Source: Acidimicrobiales bacterium
GTDB taxonomy: Bacteria > Actinomycetota > Acidimicrobiia > Acidimicrobiales > Aldehydirespiratoraceae
Direction: 5' to 3'
Length of the DNA: 64,000 nucleotides
NCBI GenBank assembly: GCA_029263175.1
Contig: JAJCXZ010000111.1
Location: forward strand, 19,463-83,462
Part shown: one piece after another, positions 31,248-38,564 of the stretch
Layout: every line of letters starts with the position of its first letter
How positions within the stretch are numbered: position 1 is the stretch's first letter
The notes under the pieces: generated by a model
The model's input: only the letters and a program-made list of their open reading frames with translations
Told to the model about the DNA's origin: nothing
The model's database searches: none
Translations under genes and position numbers: made by a program

Positions 31248-31933
31248 TGGCCGGAGACTACCCAGCCATTGGGCTCGCAACCGTGGAGGCCCTTCGTCTG
31301 TTGCATCATGACCGGTGCCGGTTCTCCTGCACCAGGGCAGCCGGGGTGGCCGCCGCCGAGGATGTAATGGCCGATCTCGTGGTTGACGAGATACCGGCGA
31401 TAGGTGTCGATGTCGGCCGGCCAATCGTCGGTGGCGTGGAACCACCTCTCGCTGTTGAACGCGATCCAACCGTTGCGCGCACACGAGTAACGGCCAAGAG
31501 TCTGCAGGGGATAGCAGAGCTGGTCGACTCGATTGGGTGACGCGACCGTGATGGTGAAGAGTCCACCCTCGTCGACCAGACGAAAGCCGGCCCCGCGGGA
31601 GATCCACGATCGTGGGTCACTCAGTGTCTCGATCACGAATGTCACGAGCTCGTCCTGATTGAGTTCGCCGGCCAAGTCTTCATCGACCTCGATCGAGAAT
31701 TCGATCATCGGCGAGCCCTCGATCTCGAGCGTCGATGGCAAGGTCGTCGTGGTTGTCGTCGTCGTGGTCGTGGTCAGGCTGGTGGTGCTGGTCGTCGTCG
31801 GCGACGAGGTTGTCGTCGTCAGGCTGGTAGTCGACGACGTCGATGTCGCCGGCGGCGCCGTTTCCGGTTCAGCGCCCGCCGCACACGAGACTGCAGCGAG
31901 CGAGAGCAGGATGAAGAGGGAGACCCTCCGCAC
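31244..31933 (-). CDS. DUF3152-type metallopeptidase-like lipoprotein
   Basis: A 229-aa lipoprotein (lipobox AAVSCA) with a long Thr-rich linker followed by a DUF3152 domain. The zincin motif HEIGHYILGGGH (HExxH-x5-H) in YLVNHEIGHYILGGGHPGC is intact, and Cys pairs follow (CYPLQ, YSCARNGW, GCPGAG, HGCEPNG). GTG start directly after the thiolase TGA with AAGG 5 bases upstream; its own TGA overlaps the next ATG. An extracytoplasmic metalloprotease role is inferred. The Thr tract comes from ACG/ACC repeats. Confidence 0.85.
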   Translation of the reverse strand: MRRVSLFILLSLAAVSCAAGAEPETAPPATSTSSTTSLTTTTSSPTTTSTTSLTTTTTTTTTTTLPSTLEIEGSPMIEFSIEVDEDLAGELNQDELVTFVIETLSDPRSWISRGAGFRLVDEGGLFTITVASPNRVDQLCYPLQTLGRYSCARNGWIAFNSERWFHATDDWPADIDTYRRYLVNHEIGHYILGGGHPGCPGAGEPAPVMMQQTKGLHGCEPNGWVVSGQ

Positions 31934-33112
31934 TCATACCTTGATGACGAGGGCGTCGCCTTGACCGCCGCCACCGCAGAGTGCGGCCACGCCGATCCCG
32001 CCGCCTCGACGCTTGAGCTCGTAGGCGAGTGTGATCGCGAGGCGGGCGCCGCTCATGCCGATCGGGTGGCCGAGGGCGATGGCCCCGCCGTTGACGTTGA
32101 CGACGTCGTCAGGCAGGGAGAGATCGGCCATCGAGCCGAGGGCGACGGCGGCGAACGCCTCGTTGAACTCGAAGAGGTCCACATCGCTGAGCGACAGGCC
32201 GGCACGCTCGAGCGCAACCATGGTGGCGCGGCTCGGCTGGGTGAGAAGCGATGTGTCGGGCCCGGAAACCTCGCCGTAGCTGATGATTTCGCAGAGTGGC
32301 TCGACGCCGAGTGCTTCGGCCTTGGCCATGGTGGTCACGATGGTGGCTGCGCCGCCATCGGAGAGTTGGCTGGCGTTGCCGGCGGTGACGTTGCCGCCCT
32401 TCTCGAAGGCACCCTCGAGCGCACCGAGGGTCTCGGCGGTGGTGCCGACGCGGATGCCTTCGTCATCGCTGACCTCGATGTCATCGCCGCGTCGTTGCGG
32501 CACCATGATCGACACGATCTCCTCGGCGAGCAGCCCGTCCTTCTGCGCCCGAGCAGCGCGCTCGTGAGACAGGGCCGAGTACTGGTCCTGTGGCTCGCGA
32601 GCCATGCCGGCCGCCGCGGCGTAGCGCTCGGTGCCGGCACCCATCAGCTCGTGCTCGAGGCTGCAGTAGAGACCATCGAGCGTGAGTGAGTCATGCATGG
32701 TGGCGTCGCCGTAGCGGTAGCCGCCTCGGCCCTGCTGCAGGATGTAGGGCGCCTGGGTCATTGATTCCATGCCGCCGGCCACGATCATCTCGCCCTCGCC
32801 CGCCGTGATGTGACGGTGGGCGAGCTGGATGGCGTTGAGCCCCGAGGGGCATGCCTTGTTGATGCCGGTGGACGGCACGCTGAGCGGTATGCCGCCCTTG
32901 AAGGCCGCCTGCCGTGCGGGCACCTGGCCGGCACCACCCATGACGACCTGGCCCATGTATGCGTAGTCGATGTCTTTGCCGGCGACACCGGCCCGCGCCA
33001 GGGCTTCCTTGATGGCGAGCCCGCCGAGGTCGGTACCTGAAAAGGCGGAAAGCCCGCCCGACATCTTGGCGATGGGGGTGCGGGCTCCGGAGAGGATGAC
33101 GGTCTCAGACAT
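31934..33112 (-). CDS. Acetyl-CoA acetyltransferase (thiolase)
   Basis: A 392-aa type II thiolase that condenses or cleaves acetoacetyl-CoA or longer 3-ketoacyl-CoA. Catalytic residues are Cys88 in NKACPSGLNA, His in GGAIALGHPIGMSG and Cys in AALCGGGGQG; NEAFAAVALGSM is also typical. The ATG at 33112 has TACGGT 7 bases upstream. The longer frame to 33646 is antisense noise. It heads a possible three-gene unit (thiolase, DUF3152, selenoprotein). A 3-hydroxyacyl-CoA dehydrogenase gene lies at 37.7 kb. Confidence 0.94.
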   Translation of the reverse strand: MSETVILSGARTPIAKMSGGLSAFSGTDLGGLAIKEALARAGVAGKDIDYAYMGQVVMGGAGQVPARQAAFKGGIPLSVPSTGINKACPSGLNAIQLAHRHITAGEGEMIVAGGMESMTQAPYILQQGRGGYRYGDATMHDSLTLDGLYCSLEHELMGAGTERYAAAAGMAREPQDQYSALSHERAARAQKDGLLAEEIVSIMVPQRRGDDIEVSDDEGIRVGTTAETLGALEGAFEKGGNVTAGNASQLSDGGAATIVTTMAKAEALGVEPLCEIISYGEVSGPDTSLLTQPSRATMVALERAGLSLSDVDLFEFNEAFAAVALGSMADLSLPDDVVNVNGGAIALGHPIGMSGARLAITLAYELKRRGGGIGVAALCGGGGQGDALVIKV

Positions 33113-33140
33113 GGCTGAAACCGTATCGGCTCGAATGACT

Positions 33141-33605
33141 TCAGGCTGCGGTGGGCACCCGAAGCAGGAGTCGCTGGATGTCGGTGGCGAACTCGGCGGC
33201 CTTGTGATCTGACGGCAGGTCGAACTGGACGACGGAGCGGTCGTGGAAGGTGAAGCGGAGCTTTGCCAGAGCGATGCGCGCCGGGGTGACGCTGACGAGC
33301 TGGAGTGAACCGAGAGAGTCGCTTCCCCCGACGACGATCTCGCCGTTGAACCGGCTCTTGTTGCACCACAGGACCCGCCGATCGGTGACCACGACGAGGT
33401 TGGTGCGGTCGGGCATCTCGCCGCTGTTGGCGATGGCGCCTTGGGCATGACGGCTGAAGACCGACGGGCCGAGGAGGGCAAGGGTGGTCTGGTAGGCAGA
33501 GTCTTCGACCCGGCCGTTGGCCACGACCGGCCGCCAGGCTTCGATGCGTTCACCGGCTTCGAGGACAGATTCCAGTGCGGCTTCGAGATGTTCCTTGGTG
33601 CCCAT
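33141..33605 (-). CDS. Hypothetical protein with PH-like beta domain
   Basis: A 154-aa soluble protein. An N-terminal helix (EHLEAALESVLEAGERIEAW) precedes a beta-rich part with TNLVVVTDRRVLWC, SVTPARIALAKLRFTFHDRSVVQFDLP and a C-terminal helix. The order resembles bacterial PH-like proteins (YokE/YvbH group), where the helix-plus-barrel fold is common. The ATG at 33605 has AGGGAGA at good spacing. Not confidently assigned. Confidence 0.65.
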   Translation of the reverse strand: MGTKEHLEAALESVLEAGERIEAWRPVVANGRVEDSAYQTTLALLGPSVFSRHAQGAIANSGEMPDRTNLVVVTDRRVLWCNKSRFNGEIVVGGSDSLGSLQLVSVTPARIALAKLRFTFHDRSVVQFDLPSDHKAAEFATDIQRLLLRVPTAA

Positions 33606-33750
33606 GAGCTTCTCCCTATTTCGACGGCAGGGATCGGTGGTTTCACTGCCGCTACTCACTTCGGGTCCCAGGACCAGGGTCTTGCCATCTTGGGTCCATT
33701 CGATCCATACGAATGAACCGTAGGACCCAGGCCGATCGATCGGCCCCGGC

Positions 33751-34251
33751 TCAGGTCGACGCGGGAGGAAGGAGATCGCCCAACAATCCGCTCCATTCGG
33801 CGATGCCGCAACCATTGGTGCGATCCACGGTGGTGTCGACGGTTGCCCCGTCGAGCGTGCCGGCAATGACGGCCAACTCCGGTCCGCCGTACTGCATCGT
33901 GCAGGCCATTTCGTCGGGGAACCCGTCGACCAGCCGGGTGCGCACGTCGTCGTCGTTGAGTGCGAGGCACACGGTGGCGGCGGAGAGCGCGACCGGGTCG
34001 CCGGTCAGTGTTGCGGTGTCGCCGAGGCAGGCAAGACGGTAGGTGATCCCTGTGGCCGCGTCGCTGCCGTCGGCGAACACGGTGATCGTCAGGTCCGCGA
34101 TCGGATACGGGCCGGCGCCGAGGGGCTGTCCGTCGTCGTCGGGAAGGGTGTCGTCGGGCTCGCTGCCGACCGCGGTTTCGCTCGCATCGTCTCCGCACGC
34201 GGCGAGGGCGAGGGCCAGGAGAATTGCGAGGATGAATACGGAACGTCGCAT
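33751..34251 (-). CDS. Subtilisin-inhibitor-like lipoprotein
   Basis: A 166-aa lipoprotein (MRRSVFILAILLALALAACG, Cys at residue 20). The mature domain resembles the Streptomyces subtilisin inhibitor fold: LTITVFADG, a YRLACLGD Cys strand, DEMACTMQYGGPELAVIAG and VDRTNGCGIAEWSG, closely following the SSI pattern C-x-x-x-YGGP then R-T-x-GC-x-I-x-x-W. An SSI anchored to the membrane could protect the cell from external serine proteases. The reactive-site loop is less clear. No clear ribosome site. Confidence 0.72.
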   Translation of the reverse strand: MRRSVFILAILLALALAACGDDASETAVGSEPDDTLPDDDGQPLGAGPYPIADLTITVFADGSDAATGITYRLACLGDTATLTGDPVALSAATVCLALNDDDVRTRLVDGFPDEMACTMQYGGPELAVIAGTLDGATVDTTVDRTNGCGIAEWSGLLGDLLPPAST

Positions 34252-34345
34252 GGGGGTGCTCTTTCGTCTACGTACCCATCGGGCACGCTCGTACATCTTT
34301 GACGATGAGTCGCCGGTCCTGGTTCCCGGCTGGCAGGCTTGTCGT

Positions 34346-34828
34346 GTGCATATCAACTGCTGGAAGTCTCCGGACAGCAAGGACGTCATCAAGGCGCCGA
34401 ACCGTCCGGCCAACGACGTCACAGCTCTTCGCGCCGCGATCCAGGCCGCGCGGACGGGCGAGGCCGATCCCGGGGCTGTGCTCTGGTCGCTGAACCGTGG
34501 CTATTCGTCGGGGGCTCGAGCGGTCAGTCGGCTCGTCATTGGCATTGGGCTGGCCTCGGCGGTCTTCTTGGCCATGTTTGCGGTTGTGGCGACGGGCCGG
34601 ACCCGCGACTACATCCTCATCTCGCTCATCGGTCTGCTCTTTGTCAGCGGGGCGACGGCGGGATTCGCCTACCGGTTCGATGTCGGGCTCGTGGTGCGCG
34701 GCGATGGTTCCATGCGACGCGAAGGTTGGAATGGCGTTTCGACCACGGACCTCCGTGCGTACGAGCGGGTCACGGTGAAGCTCGAAGAGGGCTCGGACGA
34801 TGCCGCCTGGTTCGACGGCACCAACTAG
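34346..34828 (+). CDS. Small two-helix membrane protein, unknown
   Basis: A 160-aa protein with two adjacent transmembrane helices near residues 65-110 (RLVIGIGLASAVFLAMFAV and DYILISLIGLLFVSGATAGF), followed by a soluble beta-rich tail. The GTG at 34346 is the most likely start, with a weak GCAGG site; longer frames run over the divergent inhibitor gene. The stop overlaps the convergent GGDEF gene by 4 bases. Family not recognised; start uncertain. Confidence 0.55.
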   Translation: MHINCWKSPDSKDVIKAPNRPANDVTALRAAIQAARTGEADPGAVLWSLNRGYSSGARAVSRLVIGIGLASAVFLAMFAVVATGRTRDYILISLIGLLFVSGATAGFAYRFDVGLVVRGDGSMRREGWNGVSTTDLRAYERVTVKLEEGSDDAAWFDGTN

Positions 34829-35784
34829 AGCCCGCGACGGAGTCGTTTCTCGAAGTACATTGCCCGGTCGGCAGCGTCGATCAGGCCGTCGCCGGGCTCT
34901 CCAGGAAGTGCAACTGCGGTACCGAATGAGGCCGAGCACGGGAGGGTCACGTCACTCCAGCCGACCGGTTGATCGACAGCTTGACGGATCCGCGCGATCG
35001 TGCGGGCCAGATCGGCCTCCGTCACATCACTGAGGAGCACCACGAACTCGTCGCCTCCAAGGCGGGCGACCATGTGGGCCGGATCAACGCTGTCGCTCAG
35101 GCGTTCCGCCACAACGACCAGCAAGCGGTTGCCGGCTTCGTGGGTGTATCGGTCGTTGATGGGCTTGAGACCGTCGAGATCGAGATAGATCGCGGCGCGA
35201 GTGTGGGCAGCGCTCTGTCGCGCCAGCCATTGTCCGGCTGCGTCGCGGGATGCCACGCCCGTGAGCGGGTCGGTGGCGGCCCGCTCTGTCCTGGTGGCGC
35301 GGAGTTGGGCGGCAACCTGGTTCGCCAGGATGCGAAGCGCTCGAAGTTCGCCGCCATTGAAGTTCCGGGGTGCGGTATCGAGCACGCACAGGCTTCCGAC
35401 AGGCAGGTCAGGGTCGATCACGAGCGGTACACCCGCATAAGCCCGGATGTGGGGCTCGTCGGTCACAAAGGGATTGCCGATGAAGCGGGGGTCGTGATGT
35501 GTGTCGTTGACGACCATCGTGTTCAAGATCGCGACGGTGTGGCCGCAGAATGATATTTCGCGGGCCGTCTCGTCAAGATCGAGACCGACGGCTGCTTTGA
35601 ACCACTGACGGTCGGCGTCTATGAGTGAGATTGCGGCAATTGGTGTCTTGAGAACATATGCCGCGAGTTCGGTGATCTCGTCGAATCGAGTCTCTCGCGG
35701 TGTGTCGAGGACGGACAGCGACGCGAGCGACGCCGCTCGTTCGGTCTCGTTCTCGGGTATCGCGGGTGCTTGCATTCCGCCCAA
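34825..35784 (-). CDS. GAF-GGDEF diguanylate cyclase
   Basis: A 319-aa protein with an N-terminal GAF domain (about residues 25-155: LAAYVLKTPIAAISLIDADRQW, FCGHTV, AGVPLV) and a GGDEF domain (about 170-315) with the intact active site ARLGGDEFVVLL, so it can probably make cyclic di-GMP. No inhibitory RxxD is obvious upstream of GGDEF. No membrane helix. A downstream start at 35775 (MQAPAI) is possible. Orn at 8.7 kb would clear the pGpG produced from c-di-GMP. Confidence 0.92.
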   Translation of the reverse strand: MGGMQAPAIPENETERAASLASLSVLDTPRETRFDEITELAAYVLKTPIAAISLIDADRQWFKAAVGLDLDETAREISFCGHTVAILNTMVVNDTHHDPRFIGNPFVTDEPHIRAYAGVPLVIDPDLPVGSLCVLDTAPRNFNGGELRALRILANQVAAQLRATRTERAATDPLTGVASRDAAGQWLARQSAAHTRAAIYLDLDGLKPINDRYTHEAGNRLLVVVAERLSDSVDPAHMVARLGGDEFVVLLSDVTEADLARTIARIRQAVDQPVGWSDVTLPCSASFGTAVALPGEPGDGLIDAADRAMYFEKRLRRGL

Positions 35785-35820
35785 CCATCGGCGGGACGGC
35801 GCTCAGATTGAGTCGGTGGT

Positions 35821-36429
35821 CTACCAGCCCCTGGCGGCCCATTCATCGAGGTGAGGCGACTCGTTGCCGATAGTGGTGTCGAGACCGTGCCCTGGTAGCA
35901 CGAGCGTGTCGGCGTCGAAGGCGCGGAAGAGTCGATTCTCGACGCTCTCCAGGATGGTGGCGAAGTCGCCGTTCTCGAACTGGGTGGCACCGGGGCCACC
36001 CGGGAACAGAGTGTCGCCACTGAAAACGAGGGGCGCACCCTCGACACTGAACGACATCGAGCCCGGTGTGTGTCCTGGCGTGAGATGCGTGTGAATGCGC
36101 AACTTGCCGATCTGGATGACCGATTCGTCCTCGAGCACGAAGTCGTAGCTCGGCAGCATCGCGGCGTCGGCGGCGGTGATTCCGACTTCGTAGCCGGCGT
36201 CGCGGATCGCGGGGACGGCCTGGATGTGATCCCAGTGGCCGTGCGTCTCCAGGACCGTGCGTACGCCGAGCGTTTGGCAGACCTCGAGCAGCTTCTCGTG
36301 TTCGTTCGCCGCGTCGAGCAGGACGGCGTCGCCCGTCTCTGTGCAGCGAATCACGAAGACGTTGTTGTCCACCGGGCCTACGACGTAGCGGTGAACCTCG
36401 AGTCGGCTGTCAGACCAGTGAAGCGTCAT
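35821..36429 (-). CDS. Glyoxalase II-like metallo-hydrolase
   Basis: A 202-aa MBL-fold protein. The metal motif is ETHGHWDHIQAV (HxHxDH), with later ligands in HLTPGHTPGSMSF, LVFSGDTLFPGGPG and VLPGHGLDT. Compact, close to the glyoxalase II/persulfide dioxygenase group; the substrate may be a thioester such as an S-acyl mycothiol. Leaderless start: TAACCT with a 6-base spacer. Confidence 0.9.
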   Translation of the reverse strand: MTLHWSDSRLEVHRYVVGPVDNNVFVIRCTETGDAVLLDAANEHEKLLEVCQTLGVRTVLETHGHWDHIQAVPAIRDAGYEVGITAADAAMLPSYDFVLEDESVIQIGKLRIHTHLTPGHTPGSMSFSVEGAPLVFSGDTLFPGGPGATQFENGDFATILESVENRLFRAFDADTLVLPGHGLDTTIGNESPHLDEWAARGW

Positions 36430-36476
36430 AGGAGGAGGTTATCGGTCGGTCGGGGCTCGGCCCGAACGGATGCCGG

Positions 36477-36644
36477 CTACGCGGCCGGTTCGTCCTCGAC
36501 GACCCGTGTCGCGGCGGCGATGATGCCCTCGGATCCGCAGACCCAGCAGCCGATTGCTGCGGTGCCTCGCCAGGTGACGTCGCAGCGGCCACAACGTCGC
36601 AGTCGCTCGCTCGTCAGATCATCCGGAATGGTGGTGTCGCCCAC
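36477..36644 (-). CDS. 55-aa zinc-ribbon protein
   Basis: A short gene with two C-x-x-C knuckles, RRCGRCDVTW and GCWVCGSEG, 13 residues apart, typical of a zinc ribbon. The GTG at 36644 lies 6 bases after TATGTT, the leaderless signature used by neighbouring genes, which fixes the start and supports expression. The longer in-frame extension to 37202 crosses the REP/transposase remnant and is not real. Function unknown; small ribbons often bind RNA or partner proteins. Confidence 0.6.
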   Translation of the reverse strand: MGDTTIPDDLTSERLRRCGRCDVTWRGTAAIGCWVCGSEGIIAAATRVVEDEPAA

Positions 36645-36692
36645 GGGGGCAACATAGGTCGCCGCCAACCGGTAACTGGGTGATCCCCCGAC

Positions 36693-36727
36693 CAAGTCAC
36701 GCTGGGGACAGACCCCAGCGTGACTTG
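36693..36727. repeat. REP palindrome beside transposase remnant, copy 2
   Basis: Perfect 15-bp arms (36693-36707 CAAGTCACGCTGGGG, 36713-36727) with loop ACAGA. It is the exact reverse orientation of the element at 38529-38562, whose loop is TCTGT. It sits at the 3' side of a decayed REP-associated transposase. Confidence 0.85.
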
Positions 36728-36975
36728 TACCACCGCTTCCCACTTCGCGCAGAACGATGGGTTGGAGGCTCGACGGGTGCGAGCACGTCGCCCAGCGGCT
36801 CGGACGGACGACGCGGTCGGAAAGGTGTACGCAGCTGCCAACACGCGGTATGGACTGCTCGACAGTTCGGCTGCAGCAAGTGCCATGAGAAGCCTGGCCT
36901 CGGCCAGCGCCGGGCTCCCCGGTTGAATGCGTGGTACCACCCACCGTCCGCCTGTACTCGTGCCTGTCTCGCCAT
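36728..36975 (-). pseudogene. Remnant of REP-associated tyrosine transposase (RAYT)
   Basis: From an ATG at 36975 the minus strand reads MARQARVQADGGWYHAFNRG, the conserved N-terminus of RAYT/Y1 transposases (G-x-x-YH-x-x-x-RG). The HUH core (two His) and catalytic Tyr are missing; only about 250 bases remain where about 600 are expected, so it is inactive. TACCGT lies 6 bases before the ATG. REP palindromes border it on both sides, as for active RAYT genes. Confidence 0.6.
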
Positions 36976-37008
36976 CCCCCGACGGTAGGGATGGGCTGTG
37001 ACAGACCA

Positions 37009-37058
37009 CGCTGGGAACAGCGCCATCGCTGCGACCGCGCAGTCCCAGCGTGACTTGG
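37009..37058. repeat. REP-type half-palindromes upstream of RAYT remnant
   Basis: CGCTGGGA (37009-37016) and TCCCAGCG (37043-37050) form 8-bp arms, and the right half continues TGACTTGG exactly as in the full REP copies. The centre is longer (26 bases) than the 5-base loop of the intact copies, so this is a diverged or rearranged element. It also lies just ahead of the cyclophilin gene. Confidence 0.5.
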
Positions 37059-37110
37059 CCTAGCCTCTACTGGGTCGCGGGACGCCCCTGCGGCGGAGAG
37101 AGGAACAGAC

Positions 37111-37668
37111 ATGGCTCCGACCCCTTGCCCCAACGCCGATGGCTCGTCGCCGCAGCGCCGGGAGTTCGACGAAGCACCCGAGATGTGCATCGATCCCACC
37201 AAGTCCTACACGGCCACCATGGAGACCACCCTCGGCACGATGGTGATCCACCTCAACGCCGCCGCTGCCCCCAAGACCGTCAACAACTTCGTGACGCTGG
37301 CTCGCTACCACTACTACGACGGCATCATCTTTCATCGCATCATCAAGGGTTTCATGTGCCAGGGCGGCGATCCGACCGGCACCGGCCGTGGCGGCCCCGG
37401 CTACCGGTTCGAAGACGAGCTCCCGGCCCCCGGCCGCTACGAGGTCGGCTCGCTCGCCATGGCCAACGCCGGCCCCGACACCAACGGCAGCCAATTCTTC
37501 ATCGTCTCCGGTGGCAGTGGCGTGGGTCTTCCCCCGCAGTACTCGCTGTTCGGAAAGGTCGTCAGCGGCCTCGAAGTTGTCGACGCGATGCAAGCCGTGT
37601 CCACCGATCGCAGCGACCGTCCCGACACGGACGTCGTCATCAACTCGATCTCCATCGAGGAGAGCTGA
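37111..37668 (+). CDS. Cyclophilin-type peptidyl-prolyl cis-trans isomerase
   Basis: A 185-aa cyclophilin. The domain begins about residue 32 (YTATMETTLGTMVIHL). Active-site elements are IIFHRIIKGFMCQGGDPTGTG (Arg and Gln), GSLAMANAGPDTNGSQFFI and SLFGKVVSGLEVVD. An N-terminal extension has two Cys. No signal or lipobox, so cytosolic. GAGAGGA lies 6-8 bases before the ATG. The next gene starts 3 bases after its stop, suggesting one transcript. Confidence 0.93.
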   Translation: MAPTPCPNADGSSPQRREFDEAPEMCIDPTKSYTATMETTLGTMVIHLNAAAAPKTVNNFVTLARYHYYDGIIFHRIIKGFMCQGGDPTGTGRGGPGYRFEDELPAPGRYEVGSLAMANAGPDTNGSQFFIVSGGSGVGLPPQYSLFGKVVSGLEVVDAMQAVSTDRSDRPDTDVVINSISIEES

Positions 37669-37671
37669 GTC

Positions 37672-38523
37672 ATGGCCATCGAGACTCTCGGCGTGGTCGG
37701 TGCCGGAGCGATGGGCGCCGGGATCATCGAGGTTGCGGCCAAGGCCGGCGTCACCGTCGTGGCCCGGGACATCTCGCCGGAGGCTGTTGAGGCGGGGCAG
37801 CGCCGTGTCGAGGGCTCGATGGCCAAAGCGGTCGAGCGGGGCAAGCTCGAAGAGCCCGCCCGCGATGCCGCCGTCGCGTTGATCGCCTGGACGACGGAGT
37901 TGGCCGACCTGGCTGCCTGCGACCTGGTGATCGAAGCGGCCCCGGAGATCCTCGAGCTGAAAAAGGAAATCTTCGTCGAGCTCGACGGCATTCTGGGCGC
38001 TGAAGCGATCATCGCCACGAACACGTCGTCGTATCCGATCATCGAAGTGGCCATGTCGACCGGCCGGGCCGACAAGGTCGTCGGGATGCACTTCTTCAAC
38101 CCGGCCACAGTCATGAAGCTGGTTGAGGTCATCTCGACCCAGCGCACCGCCGACGCCACGAAGGATGCGGCAGCCGCGTTTGCCGCTGACGTGTTGGGCA
38201 AGCGGGTCGTGCACTGCAAGGACCGTGCCGGGTTCGTGGTCAACATGTTGCTGGTGCCCTTCCTTTGCCAGGCGATGCGGATGTACGAGGCCGGCCATGC
38301 GTCGGCAGAAGACATCGACGAGGCCATGAAGCTCGGCGCCGGACACCCGATGGGGCCACTGACGCTCAGCGACATGATCGGCCTCGACGTGATGCTCTGG
38401 ACTGCCGAGTCGCTCCACGACGAGTACAACGAGGCGTTCTACGCACCACCGCCGCTTCTTCGCCGCATGGTGACCGCCGGCCACCTCGGCCGCAAGACGG
38501 GCCAGGGCTTCTACCGCTATTAG
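37672..38523 (+). CDS. 3-hydroxybutyryl/3-hydroxyacyl-CoA dehydrogenase
   Basis: A 283-aa NAD-dependent L-3-hydroxyacyl-CoA dehydrogenase. The Rossmann loop is GVVGAGAMGAGI, the catalytic region is IIEVAMSTGRADKVVGMHFFNPATVMKLVE (His-Glu pair via HFFNP), and the C-terminal dimer domain has GFVVNMLLVPFLCQAM and GHPMGPLTLSDMIGLD. It completes beta-oxidation or butyrate metabolism with the thiolase at 32-33 kb and the SDR at 26 kb. It follows the cyclophilin by 3 bases. Confidence 0.94.
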   Translation: MAIETLGVVGAGAMGAGIIEVAAKAGVTVVARDISPEAVEAGQRRVEGSMAKAVERGKLEEPARDAAVALIAWTTELADLAACDLVIEAAPEILELKKEIFVELDGILGAEAIIATNTSSYPIIEVAMSTGRADKVVGMHFFNPATVMKLVEVISTQRTADATKDAAAAFAADVLGKRVVHCKDRAGFVVNMLLVPFLCQAMRMYEAGHASAEDIDEAMKLGAGHPMGPLTLSDMIGLDVMLWTAESLHDEYNEAFYAPPPLLRRMVTAGHLGRKTGQGFYRY

Positions 38524-38528
38524 CCGAC

Positions 38529-38562
38529 CAAGTCACGCTGGGGTCTGTCCCCAGCGTGACTT
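38529..38562. repeat. REP palindrome between convergent genes, copy 3
   Basis: Fourteen of 15 bp pair: CAAGTCACGCTGGGG (38529-38543), loop TCTGT, CCCCAGCGTGACTT (38549-38562). The same element as 36693-36727, inverted. It fills the whole gap between two convergent stops, so it may serve as a bidirectional terminator. Confidence 0.85.
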
Positions 38563-38564
38563 AG

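Noticed and set aside
34268..34939. 223-codon minus-strand ORF opposite the two-helix membrane gene
   Set aside because: Highly charged, Arg-rich composition typical of antisense frames; no start signal and the plus-strand frame has clean helices.
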